Positions 9,286 through 17,175 of a DNA stretch of 64,000 bases are shown piece after piece. A program made the position numbers and the translations under genes. The notes under the pieces were generated by a model. The model was not told where the DNA came from and ran no database searches. It worked only from the letters and a program-made list of their open reading frames with translations. Source of the stretch: Rikenellaceae bacterium (GTDB lineage: Bacteria > Bacteroidota > Bacteroidia > Bacteroidales > Rikenellaceae); assembly GCA_015059945.1 (NCBI GenBank), contig SUZJ01000005.1, positions 62,001 to 126,000 of the forward strand, written 5' to 3'. Each line of letters opens with the position of its first letter. The first letter of the stretch is position 1.

Positions 9286-9549
9286 ATGAAAACAATACTG
9301 GTAGTAATAGTCGCTTCGATAATCATTGTGGCCTTTTTCTTTGTTGCCTTGGGGCTTACGAGGATGATTAAGGGCCACGACATACAGTCCGAAATATCGA
9401 CCAACCCCAATATGCAGGCTCGCGGTATCAAGTGCGCAATGCAACAGGAGCGCGAGGCGCAGTTGGAGGCTATGGGGCTCGACGGGTGCGACACCAATAG
9501 CGACTGCAATGGCGAGTGCTCGGCCTGCGGAGCAGTCAATAAAAAATAG
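9286..9549 (+). CDS. Small membrane-anchored Cys-rich protein, unknown function
   Basis: An 87-aa protein. Residues 4-26 form one hydrophobic segment (ILVVIVASIIIVAFFFVALG), followed by a short soluble tail with five cysteines (50, 68, 74, 78, 81), the last four in CDTNSDCNGECSAC. This suggests a metal or Fe-S site, or a redox tail. The arrangement recalls the Na+-NQR maturation factor NqrM, but the spacing differs and no nqr genes are here. The ATG lies about 25 nt from its likely TSS, and a clean terminator follows. Function not recognised. Confidence 0.7.
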   Translation: MKTILVVIVASIIIVAFFFVALGLTRMIKGHDIQSEISTNPNMQARGIKCAMQQEREAQLEAMGLDGCDTNSDCNGECSACGAVNKK

Positions 9550-9575
9550 GGCCTAAGTGGGCAGGATATAAAAAG

Positions 9576-9609
9576 ATAGGGACTCAAGTTCTGAGTTCCT
9601 ATTTTTTTG
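9576..9609. terminator. Bidirectional hairpin terminator
   Basis: Stem ATAGGGACTCA/TGAGTTCCTAT (one G-T pair) with a 5-nt loop is followed by T7, and preceded by an A-run that serves the minus strand. It separates the convergent 87-aa gene and GH84 gene. Confidence 0.8.
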
Positions 9610-9613
9610 CTGT

Positions 9614-11413
9614 CTATTTCTCTATGCCTGCCAACTTGTCGAGTGTGGGCATTAGCACTTTGCTACCCACTTTGGTGCCCGTCTGGTAGGGGTGGCGTAG
9701 CTCGGGGGTGGTGTCGTGGTGGTCAATCACTTTGCGCAGGCGTTCAACCTCGCTGCGCAACTTGTCGCCCTGGCAGCCGGCCTTGCGCCACTCGACTACG
9801 GCACCGCCATAGGCTGCCACATTTTGGCCCTGCACCAACCAGGGGCGCAGTTCTTCAATCAGCTGCGGATTGTGGGTGTCGGCCAGCAGAGCATCGCAAG
9901 CCTTGCCCAGAGCCCTGCACACCTGGGCCAGTGCATCGAGCGCCTGGCCATCGCCCTCGATGGCCAAAGCGGCAATCTGCTCTATCTCGCTCCCCTCTTC
10001 GCGGCGGAACTGGTGTACATTCTCGCCCATATCTTTGTTGTAGAGCGCAAAGATGCGCAACGCCTCGCTATTGGTGGGCAACAGAGTAGCCAGGCTGCGC
10101 AGCCAGCTGTGGTCGGCATCGTAGGTGTCGGTATTCCAGGTGTAGTCGGCAATCGAGTAGAGCGCAATCTTCGACGCCTGGGCATACTCCATAGGGTTGC
10201 TCACAAAGCCCGCAACCTCGCCCGCAACGTCGGCCGCATTGCCATAGACGGGGCCCAGCAACAGGTGGTCGCGAACGTAGTCGTTCACGGGGAAGTTGAA
10301 CCACACAAAGCCCTTGCGACCTATGCGCTCGTTTATCCACCCCATAGCCTCGCGGTCGATGGTCGAGATTACGCGGTTGCCTGTCCACATAATGCGTATG
10401 TTGCTGTCGAGCTCGCTGCCTAAGGTGCGCAGATAGCCCCCTGCATCGTTAGACCAGGCGCGGTTGTACTCGGTGGGGCAGAGCATAAGGGGCTCGACGT
10501 CGGGGTGGGTGGCCACAAAATTGTGGTGCAAAAAGTTGAGCAACTCGGCCTGCTTGTCGGCCCTGGCTCCTTCGCCACCTATGTCGTCAAAGAATACCGC
10601 AAAGGCCCTCACGCCCAGCTCGTAGACCTGCTCGAACTTGGCCACCAGTGCATCGCGGTCGGCGGTGGTCCACTTGATGTCGCCCCCCGGGTGAATGGCC
10701 CAGTAGAAGGTGACGTGGTTGCGCCCTGCGGCCTCGACCAACTCGCCCAGTCGGGCAGCCTGGTCGGCAGGGTAGGGCTCGCGCCAACGGCCTCGGTGCC
10801 AGGGGTCGTCTTTGGGGCCGTAGATGTAGGTGTTGAGCTTGTTGCGCCCGTAGAAATCCATCTGGTCGAGCCTTGCGGAGTGCGACCAGGGGGTGCCATA
10901 GAACCCCTCGACCACGCCACGCTCGGCAATCTCGGGCCAGTCCTCAATTTGGCAGCACTCAAACATAACGCCCTGGTCGGTGCGCCCCCCTCGGAGCAGT
11001 GCAGCGAGGGTTTGCAGACCATAGTAGAGGCCGTCGGTGTCGTGGCCCACAACGGTTATGCCGTCGGTGCTCATAGTCAGCAGATAGCCTTCGGCGCGTG
11101 CAGGGGCCTGGGCGGTGGCTACGGCCTTGTCGCCCGTAAGGCCCACCCTCACCTTGAATCCTCGGCGCGAGGTCCACTTAACATCGGGGCACTCAACAAC
11201 GCTGTGGAACATCTCGGCCGCTGCATCGGAGGCCACAAGCTGCCATTTGAGCTCGTGCGAGAGCAGCAAGGGCTGACCTGCCGAGGTGGTCACGACCTTT
11301 TGTGGTCGGGGGTTGAGCCATTCGAGTGGTGTGGTGGGCAGGGTGTGTGCCCCGAGGGTGGCGAGGCTGCCGACAATCAGCAGCGCTGCGAGTAGTAGAC
11401 GACGGGTGGTCAT
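9614..11413 (-). CDS. GH84 beta-N-acetylhexosaminidase (O-GlcNAcase/hyaluronidase-like)
   Basis: Secreted glycosidase of 599 aa. A signal peptide (MTTRRLLLAALLIVGSL..A) is followed by an N-terminal GH84 companion domain and the TIM barrel, with GVVEGFYGTPW near residues 167-176 and the catalytic Asp pair FFDDIGG (D276, D277), as in the Bacteroides enzyme that acts by substrate-assisted catalysis. The barrel is complete, but the tail is shorter than in the roughly 740-aa BtGH84. I chose the ATG at 11413 because the longer open frame to 11503 runs through a perfect promoter. Likely targets are host mucin or glycan GlcNAc. Confidence 0.92.
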   Translation of the reverse strand: MTTRRLLLAALLIVGSLATLGAHTLPTTPLEWLNPRPQKVVTTSAGQPLLLSHELKWQLVASDAAAEMFHSVVECPDVKWTSRRGFKVRVGLTGDKAVATAQAPARAEGYLLTMSTDGITVVGHDTDGLYYGLQTLAALLRGGRTDQGVMFECCQIEDWPEIAERGVVEGFYGTPWSHSARLDQMDFYGRNKLNTYIYGPKDDPWHRGRWREPYPADQAARLGELVEAAGRNHVTFYWAIHPGGDIKWTTADRDALVAKFEQVYELGVRAFAVFFDDIGGEGARADKQAELLNFLHHNFVATHPDVEPLMLCPTEYNRAWSNDAGGYLRTLGSELDSNIRIMWTGNRVISTIDREAMGWINERIGRKGFVWFNFPVNDYVRDHLLLGPVYGNAADVAGEVAGFVSNPMEYAQASKIALYSIADYTWNTDTYDADHSWLRSLATLLPTNSEALRIFALYNKDMGENVHQFRREEGSEIEQIAALAIEGDGQALDALAQVCRALGKACDALLADTHNPQLIEELRPWLVQGQNVAAYGGAVVEWRKAGCQGDKLRSEVERLRKVIDHHDTTPELRHPYQTGTKVGSKVLMPTLDKLAGIEK

Positions 11414-11472
11414 AGTAGGTTTGTGAGTGTGGTTTTTGGGTGTACGGATTGGGGTTTGTGGTTGTACCCCTA

Positions 11473-11504
11473 CAAAAGTATAACTTTTTTGTCTAACGGC
11501 CAAA
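11473..11504 (-). promoter_or_regulatory. Promoter of the GH84 gene
   Basis: On the minus strand, TTTG (11504-11501), then 20 nt, then TACTTTTG (11480-11473): an ideal -33/-7 pair. It fixes the GH84 start downstream, at 11413. Confidence 0.75.
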
Positions 11505-11538
11505 GGGTTTTTAAGGGGGCCATTAGGGACTTAGAGGA

Positions 11539-11614
11539 AGATAGGAGTTATAGGAGCGATAGGATTATTCCCCCTCTAAGTTAGAGGGGGTGCCCAAAGG
11601 GCGGGGGCGTGTGT
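11539..11614. repeat. Repeat mosaic: GGAGTTATA motifs plus family A1 palindrome
   Basis: Short ATAGGAGTTATAGGAGCGATAGG units (family D) are followed by an inverted copy of the A1 palindrome (11567-11614). The terminase reading frame runs into the palindrome and takes its last residues (TRPRPLGTPSNLEGE) and stop codon from it. Confidence 0.8.
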
Positions 11615-13055
11615 CAATTTTCACCTCTTCCTTTGGTTTGACATAGTTGCGGATGCGGAACGACGAGCCGAGGATGCGTTTCTTGATGGTGTGGTTGCAC
11701 TCGCTCTCGACTATGCCCGTCAGCACGTCGGGCGCATCGTGCCAGCGGTTTGAGCGGAAGCGTCTATTATACCCCCTGAGGTGAGCCGCCAGGGTGGGCC
11801 ACCTCTCGTGCCAGTCGAGCGGCCAGCGCAGCGTGCGCAGCACCGTCGAGGCGTTTGACAAGATGCGCGACTCTTTGTTGGCGCTCTGGTGAAACCACGC
11901 CACGCTCACCTCGGGCGCCAGGCGCTGGATGTTACGCGCAAATCCTCTACCACCGTTGTTGCTCTCAATGATAGCCTCGCGAGTGCCGCACCGCCTGAGC
12001 ATCTCGGCCACCTGGGGCTCGGTGCGCTCCATAGGCTCCTGCGAGTAGACCACATCTTGGATATATATCAGCCCGTCGAGCCCCACTGAGTAGCTTATGG
12101 AGCAGAGGTGGTCATCGCCTGTGTCGGCCGTGTCGGTGTAGTTGGCGTGGCGCACCACATCGTTGGGCAGGTGGGTGTAGGTCTGGAAGTTATCGCCATA
12201 GAGCAGTCCCGCAGCATCCGAGGGGCGCCCCTGATACATAGCCTCGAATTGCAGCCCGTCGAGTCTGCGCTTTTCGGCCAGCAGCGAGGCCGAGTGGCGC
12301 TCGGGCCAGAGGGCCTCGCCAACGGCTCGTGGGTCGAGCTCGGTGGCGGGGGTGCTTTTCAGTGCTTCGAGGTTGAGCAGCAGCCAGTCGCTCTGGCCCA
12401 GCGTGTCGAGCTGCTCCCACGAGTGGAGCTCCACAACTCGCTCGCGCCCCATCAGTCGGCCTATGATGTCCTCTTTGTGCCAACGGGTAAAGACAATCAG
12501 CTCCTGAGAGGCATTGTGCTCGCGGGTGCGCACAACCGAGCAGTACCAATCCCAGCAGTTGTCGCGAATGGTGGGCGAGTTAGCCTCCATAGCATCTTTG
12601 TAGAGGTCGTCGAGTATGAATACATCCACCGGATTGCCTGTCAGCGACCCCTCGCGCCCTACGGCCACCAGATCGCCCGAGTGGTCGATAATCTCGGTCA
12701 GCTCGCCCGTGCGCTGATAGGTACCACTGCGCCCCGCACCCTTGATGCGGGTGTTGGGAAACATCTCGGCATACTCCTTCGAGTCTATCAGGCGCTGCAC
12801 TCGCTTGTTGAACTTGTGGGCCAACGAGGCGCTATACGAGGCTATGGCTATGTGCAGATCGGGGTTTTGGCCCAGCAACCAAGCGGGCAGTACCACCGAC
12901 GAGCCGAGCGACTTGCCGTGCTGGGGTGGCAGGGTTATAATCAGGCGGCGCACGCGCCCCTCGGCAAAGGCTTCGAGCAGGGCGTAGTATCGCTGGTGAA
13001 AAGGGGTGGCCTCGAACATCGGAAAGAGGCGTTGGGCGAATTCTAACAATTTCAT
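11565..13055 (-). CDS. Phage terminase large subunit-like protein
   Basis: DNA-packaging ATPase/nuclease of 496 aa. Deviant Walker A PPQHGKS is at residues 43-49, Walker B VFILDDLY around D149-D150, and the coupling motif is in VFTRWHKEDIIG. The C-terminal RNase-H-like nuclease carries TDTADTGDDH, ESNNGG and DAPDVLTG. All expected motifs appear intact. The start at 13055 forms an ATGA overlap with the 104-aa gene; the open frame upstream to 13169 lies inside that gene. The C-terminus is encoded by an intergenic repeat. No portal, capsid or tail genes are nearby, so this is either a prophage remnant or a retained stand-alone terminase. Confidence 0.87.
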   Translation of the reverse strand: MKLLEFAQRLFPMFEATPFHQRYYALLEAFAEGRVRRLIITLPPQHGKSLGSSVVLPAWLLGQNPDLHIAIASYSASLAHKFNKRVQRLIDSKEYAEMFPNTRIKGAGRSGTYQRTGELTEIIDHSGDLVAVGREGSLTGNPVDVFILDDLYKDAMEANSPTIRDNCWDWYCSVVRTREHNASQELIVFTRWHKEDIIGRLMGRERVVELHSWEQLDTLGQSDWLLLNLEALKSTPATELDPRAVGEALWPERHSASLLAEKRRLDGLQFEAMYQGRPSDAAGLLYGDNFQTYTHLPNDVVRHANYTDTADTGDDHLCSISYSVGLDGLIYIQDVVYSQEPMERTEPQVAEMLRRCGTREAIIESNNGGRGFARNIQRLAPEVSVAWFHQSANKESRILSNASTVLRTLRWPLDWHERWPTLAAHLRGYNRRFRSNRWHDAPDVLTGIVESECNHTIKKRILGSSFRIRNYVKPKEEVKIDTRPRPLGTPSNLEGE

Positions 13056-13366
13056 AACTGGGCAGGAATTAGGAGTGGTTTGAGGTCGGAGAACGAAAAG
13101 TCGTTGAGCATCTCTTCGCCCTCGGGGTCGTAGGTGTGGAACTCCCACCAGACGGGCACGATGTCGCAAATGGTGCCGAGCAGTTGGGTGGGGCCGTTGG
13201 GCTCCTCTTCGGGGCGGTTGCGGTAGATGATGAGGGTGGCAATAAGCTCCGACACAAACCCCTCGTGGTCGGTGCGGATGGTGCCCGAAAAGAAGCTGCG
13301 GTGTTCGATGCGGTCGGCCACGTTGGCTGCCACATAGGCGTAGTCGTTGGGTGTAATCTCTTTCAT
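13052..13366 (-). CDS. Small protein coupled to the terminase, unknown
   Basis: A 104-aa acidic protein (MKEITPNDYAYVAANVADRI...) with no recognised domain. Its stop overlaps the terminase ATG by 4 nt, so the pair is translationally coupled. A small gene directly before the large terminase is the usual place of a small terminase or its replacement, but no DNA-binding motif is evident. The ATG at 13366 is preferred over a TTG two codons upstream. It is divergent from the S24 repressor gene, across a 136-bp control region. Confidence 0.65.
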   Translation of the reverse strand: MKEITPNDYAYVAANVADRIEHRSFFSGTIRTDHEGFVSELIATLIIYRNRPEEEPNGPTQLLGTICDIVPVWWEFHTYDPEGEEMLNDFSFSDLKPLLIPAQL

Positions 13367-13399
13367 AGTCAAAATAGTGGTTAAATTGTTGGGTAAAAC

Positions 13400-13442
13400 T
13401 TGCGAATAAAAATAAATTTCTTAACTTTGCACCACAAAGGTA
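13400..13442. promoter_or_regulatory. Divergent promoter region, repressor/terminase
   Basis: Plus strand: TTG at 13400-13402, 19 nt, TAACTTTG at 13422-13429, an excellent promoter for the repressor. Minus strand: CAAAGGTA at 13435-13442 reads TACCTTTG, a -7 box for the terminase pair without a clear -33. The two -7 boxes are only 5 bp apart, so occupancy should be mutually exclusive. Confidence 0.65.
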
Positions 13443-13469
13443 AGTTCATTTTTTGAATTTACGTATCCA

Positions 13470-13488
13470 AAAATTGTGTACAAATTTT
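13470..13488. promoter_or_regulatory. Possible operator of the S24/XRE repressor
   Basis: An imperfect palindrome centred on GTAC (AAAATTGTGTACAAATTTT) lies between the repressor TSS and its ATG at 13503. Position and symmetry fit an autoregulatory site; binding is inferred. Confidence 0.35.
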
Positions 13489-13502
13489 AGAAACCAACGT
13501 AT

Positions 13503-14189
13503 ATGGCTGACCACAAGGGACAACGCATCAAACAGGCTCGCAAGGAGCTGGGGCTTACACAAGACGAGTTTGCCAAGGCACTGGGCATTGGCAAGAGCGC
13601 ACTATCGATGATTGAGACGGGCAAAACCGCCCTGTCGGAGCGAAACAAGAATATTTTGGTTCAGGATTTGAATATCAACCCCGACTGGATTGACCTCGGG
13701 CGAGGTGAGATGTTCAATGGGCCCAAGGAGGAGTGCTTGAAGTTTACGCGCCGCACCGATAGCGCCATTCCCCACCAGAGCGTACCTCTGTATGATATGG
13801 AGGGTACGGCGGGGTTGGTACCTCTGTTTGTGGACTCGCCTAACATCAAGCCCGTCGACTACATCCACATTCCCAACCTGCCCAAGTGCGATGGGGCAAT
13901 CTACATTGTGGGCGACAGTATGTACCCCCTGCTCAAAAGTGGCGACATTGTGCTCTACAAGCAGATGAACGACTGGAACAACATCTTTTGGGGCGATATG
14001 TACCTGCTGTCGATTGATATTGATGGCGAGGAGTATATCACCGTCAAGTATATCCAAAAGTCCGAGCGCCCCGGGTGCATCAAGCTCGTGAGCCAAAACC
14101 CCCACCACGCCGACAAAGACATTGAGATCGAGCGCATAAGGGCTTTGGCCTTTGTGAAGGCAAGTATACGAATGAACTCGATAAAATAG
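13503..14189 (+). CDS. XRE-HTH repressor with S24 (LexA-like) peptidase domain
   Basis: A 228-aa phage-type repressor. The HTH at about 8-60 contains LGLTQDEFAKALGIGKSALS. The S24 domain has the Ser nucleophile in VGDSMYPLL (S139) and the general-base Lys in ITVKYIQ (K182). A candidate self-cleavage Ala-Gly pair is at 103-104 (GTAGL). It should repress its divergent neighbour and itself, and be inactivated on RecA activation. It faces the terminase pair, like a prophage switch. Confidence 0.9.
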   Translation: MADHKGQRIKQARKELGLTQDEFAKALGIGKSALSMIETGKTALSERNKNILVQDLNINPDWIDLGRGEMFNGPKEECLKFTRRTDSAIPHQSVPLYDMEGTAGLVPLFVDSPNIKPVDYIHIPNLPKCDGAIYIVGDSMYPLLKSGDIVLYKQMNDWNNIFWGDMYLLSIDIDGEEYITVKYIQKSERPGCIKLVSQNPHHADKDIEIERIRALAFVKASIRMNSIK

Positions 14190-14320
14190 AATTGAAAATT
14201 GAAAATTCCCCCTCTAAGTTAGAGGGGGTGCCCGAAGGGCGGGGGCGTGTGTGGGTTGTTTTTATTAAAGCCCTTAAAGCCTTAGGTCGGTTAGACTTTC
14301 GACGTTCGACGTTAGACAAA
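14190..14320. repeat. Four-module repeat mosaic between repressor and PAP2 gene
   Basis: In order: GAATTGAAAATTGAAAATT (family E), an inverted A1 palindrome (14205-14252), a TTAAAGCCCTTAAAGCC run (family B) and GACGTTCGACGTTAGAC units (family C). The frame stays open through it, which creates a false 45-residue N-terminal extension on the next gene. Confidence 0.8.
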
Positions 14321-14326
14321 ACAATT

Positions 14327-15670
14327 ATGAAACGCATACTCATCACAATAACCACAGTTTTGTTGGCGGTGTTGGTGCCTCTGCGCAGCTTTGCGGTTGG
14401 GGGTGGCGACACTACGGCACTAACCCTCTCGGCCACCGCTACCAAGCGCGTGCCGTTGCCAATAGTTACGCCCCACAAGAGTCCCTTTTGGGGCAAGCGC
14501 ACTGTGCAGGTGGGCGCAGGACTGGTAGGTGCGGGTGTGGTGCTCTCGACGGCCGATTTGCAGACGCGCCAACTCAGGCTCGACTATCTGCCCAACTTCC
14601 GCAACCACTACGACGACTATCTGCAATTTGCCCCTGCCGTGGCGGCCTATGCAATGAAACTTTGTGGCGTGGAGAGCCGCAGCTCGTGGGAGCGAATGGT
14701 GGTGAGCGACGGTCTGGCTGTGGGTTCGATGCTCTCGGTGGTCTATGTTGTCAAGTATGGGCTTGGTAGATTGAGGCCCGACGGCTCTACACACAACTCG
14801 TTTCCCAGTGGCCATACCGCTATGGCCTTTACGAGCGCCACCATACTGCACAAAGAGTATGGCCACCTGAGCCCCTGGGTTAGTATTGCCAGTTATGCCG
14901 CAGCCACTGCTACGGGCATTGGCCGCTCGCTCAACAACCGCCACTGGCTGAGCGATATTGTGGTGGGTGCAGGTGTGGGCATACTATCGACCGAGTTTGG
15001 CTACTGGCTGGGCGACAAGATTTTCAAAGATAGGGGCCTTGTGAGGCCCACCGACGACGAGTGGAGCCCCGTAAGGATTGGGCGCAACCCCTCGTTTGTG
15101 GGTGTGGGCATTGGCCACAACCTGCTGGTCTACGACAAGAGCCGCTTTGAGGCCCTCACCCCCTCGGGCGTGGGATTTAATATCGAGGGCGCTTGGTTTT
15201 GGAGCGAAAGGCTTGGCGTGGGAGGCCAGTTCAGCGTGGGGCGCTATGCCGACCTTATCGAAAAAGATATTTTGGAGGGGGCCGAGGTGAGCGAGCCCAA
15301 GGCCCTCAATAGCCTGTCGCTCAAAGCGGGCATATACTACAACCACCCCTTGGCCGAGCGTTGGCACCTGGGGGCAAAGGTGTTGGCAGGTGTGGCCAAA
15401 AACCACTATCTCAAAAACCACCTTATTGACACAGCTACGGGTACAGAGGTGGCCACCATCACCTACGACCAGACCGAGCACTTTGCAGCCACTACGGGGC
15501 TGTCGCTGCGCTATGTTGCGGCCGACAACTTGGGCGTAAGGGTGGCGGTCGATTACAACTGGATGCGCACCGACTATGAGGTGGCACAGGGTGGGGGAGC
15601 TCCACAACACTATGGCTCGTACCGACGCCCCCTGACGGTGTCGTTGGCGGTGGATGCCCTGCTGTGGTAA
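14327..15670 (+). CDS. PAP2 phosphatase fused to an outer-membrane beta-barrel
   Basis: A 447-aa protein. A signal peptide (about 1-24) is followed by a PAP2 domain with KYGLGRLRPDG (143-153), PSGHTAMAF (160-168) and GRSLNNRHWLSDIVVG (H206, D210), a complete acid-phosphatase triad. From about residue 250, alternating aromatic/Gly strands (GVGFNIEGAWFW, LSLKAGIYYNHP, VRVAVDYNWMR) end in SLAVDALLW, typical of an outer-membrane barrel. It probably dephosphorylates lipid A, undecaprenyl-PP or another lipid phosphate at the outer membrane. The start at 14327 excludes repeat-derived residues. Confidence 0.82.
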   Translation: MKRILITITTVLLAVLVPLRSFAVGGGDTTALTLSATATKRVPLPIVTPHKSPFWGKRTVQVGAGLVGAGVVLSTADLQTRQLRLDYLPNFRNHYDDYLQFAPAVAAYAMKLCGVESRSSWERMVVSDGLAVGSMLSVVYVVKYGLGRLRPDGSTHNSFPSGHTAMAFTSATILHKEYGHLSPWVSIASYAAATATGIGRSLNNRHWLSDIVVGAGVGILSTEFGYWLGDKIFKDRGLVRPTDDEWSPVRIGRNPSFVGVGIGHNLLVYDKSRFEALTPSGVGFNIEGAWFWSERLGVGGQFSVGRYADLIEKDILEGAEVSEPKALNSLSLKAGIYYNHPLAERWHLGAKVLAGVAKNHYLKNHLIDTATGTEVATITYDQTEHFAATTGLSLRYVAADNLGVRVAVDYNWMRTDYEVAQGGGAPQHYGSYRRPLTVSLAVDALLW

Positions 15671-15727
15671 CGGGCTGATACAGAGGGTTTCTAAAAAATG
15701 TAGAAACCGATTTGGACTTTCCGAGCA

Positions 15728-15735
15728 TATCTTTG
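15728..15735 (+). promoter_or_regulatory. -7 box of the N-acetylmuramidase gene
   Basis: TATCTTTG, a perfect -7 element 15 nt before the ATG at 15751. No good -33 lies at 19-21 nt. Its position rules out the upstream in-frame ATG at 15712. Confidence 0.5.
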
Positions 15736-15750
15736 AGCCAAAAAAAGGTT

Positions 15751-16341
15751 ATGCTAACGGAGAGAGATTTTGAGCAGATGGCCGCCGACTTGGGTGTCGA
15801 GAAGGCCACACTGAAAGCAGTAGTTGAGGTCGAGTGTAGTAGCCGTGGGGGCTTCCTGAGGGATGGCCGCCCGAGGATACTCTTCGAGGGACACATATTT
15901 TGGCAAAGGTTGCGCAAGAGGGGCATTGACCCTGCACCGCTGGCCGCTCAGCACCCCGACATTGTCTACCCCAAGTGGGTGCGCACTCATTACAAGGGTG
16001 GGGCGGGCGAGTGGGAACGCTTCGATAGAGCCGAGCAGATTTGTGCTGCGGCTGCTATTGAGTCGGCCAGTTGGGGGCTGTTCCAGATTATGGGATTTCA
16101 CTGGGCCACTTGTGGCTGTGCCTCGGCTGCCGAGTTCAGGGAGCTGATGGAGCGCAGCGAGGCCGACCAGATGAGGCTCGCCCTGCGATTTATGCAACGC
16201 ACAGGCATTGCCGAGCCGCTGAGGAGAAAAGATTGGGCCGCCTTTGCCCTGCGCTACAACGGCCGAGGCTACCGAGCCAACCGCTACGACACCCGCCTGG
16301 CCCAAGCGTATGAGAGGTTTGTTGCAATTGAAGCAAAATAA
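15751..16341 (+). CDS. Endolysin-like N-acetylmuramidase (DUF3380)
   Basis: A 196-aa lysozyme-like protein matching the N-acetylmuramidase (DUF3380) family. The catalytic-Glu region is VVEVECSSRGGFL, followed by ILFEGHIFW, ESASWGLFQIMG and FALRYNGRGYRANRYDTRL. No signal peptide, as for phage endolysins that rely on a holin. With the terminase and S24 repressor it makes a third phage-derived gene within 5 kb, interrupted by the PAP2 gene. The restriction island begins 5 nt after its stop. Confidence 0.85.
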   Translation: MLTERDFEQMAADLGVEKATLKAVVEVECSSRGGFLRDGRPRILFEGHIFWQRLRKRGIDPAPLAAQHPDIVYPKWVRTHYKGGAGEWERFDRAEQICAAAAIESASWGLFQIMGFHWATCGCASAAEFRELMERSEADQMRLALRFMQRTGIAEPLRRKDWAAFALRYNGRGYRANRYDTRLAQAYERFVAIEAK

Positions 16342-16345
16342 TAGA

Positions 16346-16375
16346 TTGTTGTCGTTGGATTTTTTAATATATTTG
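16346..16375 (+). promoter_or_regulatory. Promoter of the restriction-modification operon
   Basis: TTG at 16346-16348, 19 nt, TATATTTG at 16368-16375. The predicted TSS (about 16382) nearly coincides with the ATG at 16384, so the first mRNA would be almost leaderless. The promoter lies at the exact left edge of the AT-rich segment. Confidence 0.7.
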
Positions 16376-16383
16376 TGCTAGAT

Positions 16384-17172
16384 ATGGGACTAGATGTTAG
16401 AATAGAGGACTGGAAACAAACCGATCTTAATGTGGACAGTTTGTGGCTTATTCCAGAAAGGGCAAAAAGTGGCAAACATAAGAATGTTTATCACGGTAAT
16501 TTTGTTCCTCAAATTCCCAATCAACTCATTAGAAGATACACAGATACTGGTGATACAATTTTAGAGCTATTTTCTGGTGGCGGAACAACCCTGTTTGAGT
16601 GTGAGAATTTGCAAAGAGATTACCTCGGATTTGATATCAATGAGCATATCATTGAATATGTTAATGAGAAGATGCAAGAGTGCACAACCATTAACTATGC
16701 AATTAAAAATGTAGATGTAACAAATTCTGCCGATTTTTCAATGCATATTGAGGAGTGGTTGTCACAATACGACAAGAATCAAGTGGATTTTATGATTGCT
16801 CATCCACCATATTTGGATATTGTAAAATTTACTAATGACAGTAGGGATTTGTCAAATATTCCAGATGTTGATTTGTTCATAGAGAAATTGACTGGTGCCA
16901 TTTCAACGGGTTTTCAGTATCTGAAAAAGAATGGTTATTTTGCAATAGTTGCTGGGGATATTTATAAGAAGAGTGAGGTTATCCCTTTAGCATTTATGAT
17001 TATGAATGCTGTTCGACAAACTCTCAATGTGAAGTTGAAGGGAGTGGTTGTGAAAAACATCGAAGGTAATCGAGGAAAACTGGGCGCACAAGATATTTGG
17101 AAATATCGTGCATTGAAAAGTGATTACTTCTTGTTTAAGCACGAGTATATATTTGTATTCAAAAAACTTTAA
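16384..17172 (+). CDS. DNA methyltransferase, N4C/N6A type, X-I-IV order
   Basis: A 262-aa modification methylase. A motif-X-like segment (GNFVPQIPNQLIRRY) leads into motif I ELFSGGGTT (61-69), with the acidic FDIN strand, and motif IV is HPPY (140-143) in FMIAHPPYLDIVKF. Order X-I-IV is permuted relative to the usual beta-class arrangement, so it resembles gamma order with a beta-like motif I. HPPY replaces the commoner SPPY/DPPY. No separate target-recognition domain is obvious, and specificity is unknown. The ATG at 16384 is preferred to the GTG at 16375, which overlaps the -7 box. Confidence 0.78.
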   Translation: MGLDVRIEDWKQTDLNVDSLWLIPERAKSGKHKNVYHGNFVPQIPNQLIRRYTDTGDTILELFSGGGTTLFECENLQRDYLGFDINEHIIEYVNEKMQECTTINYAIKNVDVTNSADFSMHIEEWLSQYDKNQVDFMIAHPPYLDIVKFTNDSRDLSNIPDVDLFIEKLTGAISTGFQYLKKNGYFAIVAGDIYKKSEVIPLAFMIMNAVRQTLNVKLKGVVVKNIEGNRGKLGAQDIWKYRALKSDYFLFKHEYIFVFKKL

Positions 17173-17175
17173 TAT

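Noticed and set aside
14192..14326. 45-residue N-terminal extension of the PAP2 protein
   Set aside because: Translation of repeat DNA (SPSKLEGVPEGRGRV). A signal peptide starts at the ATG at 14327.
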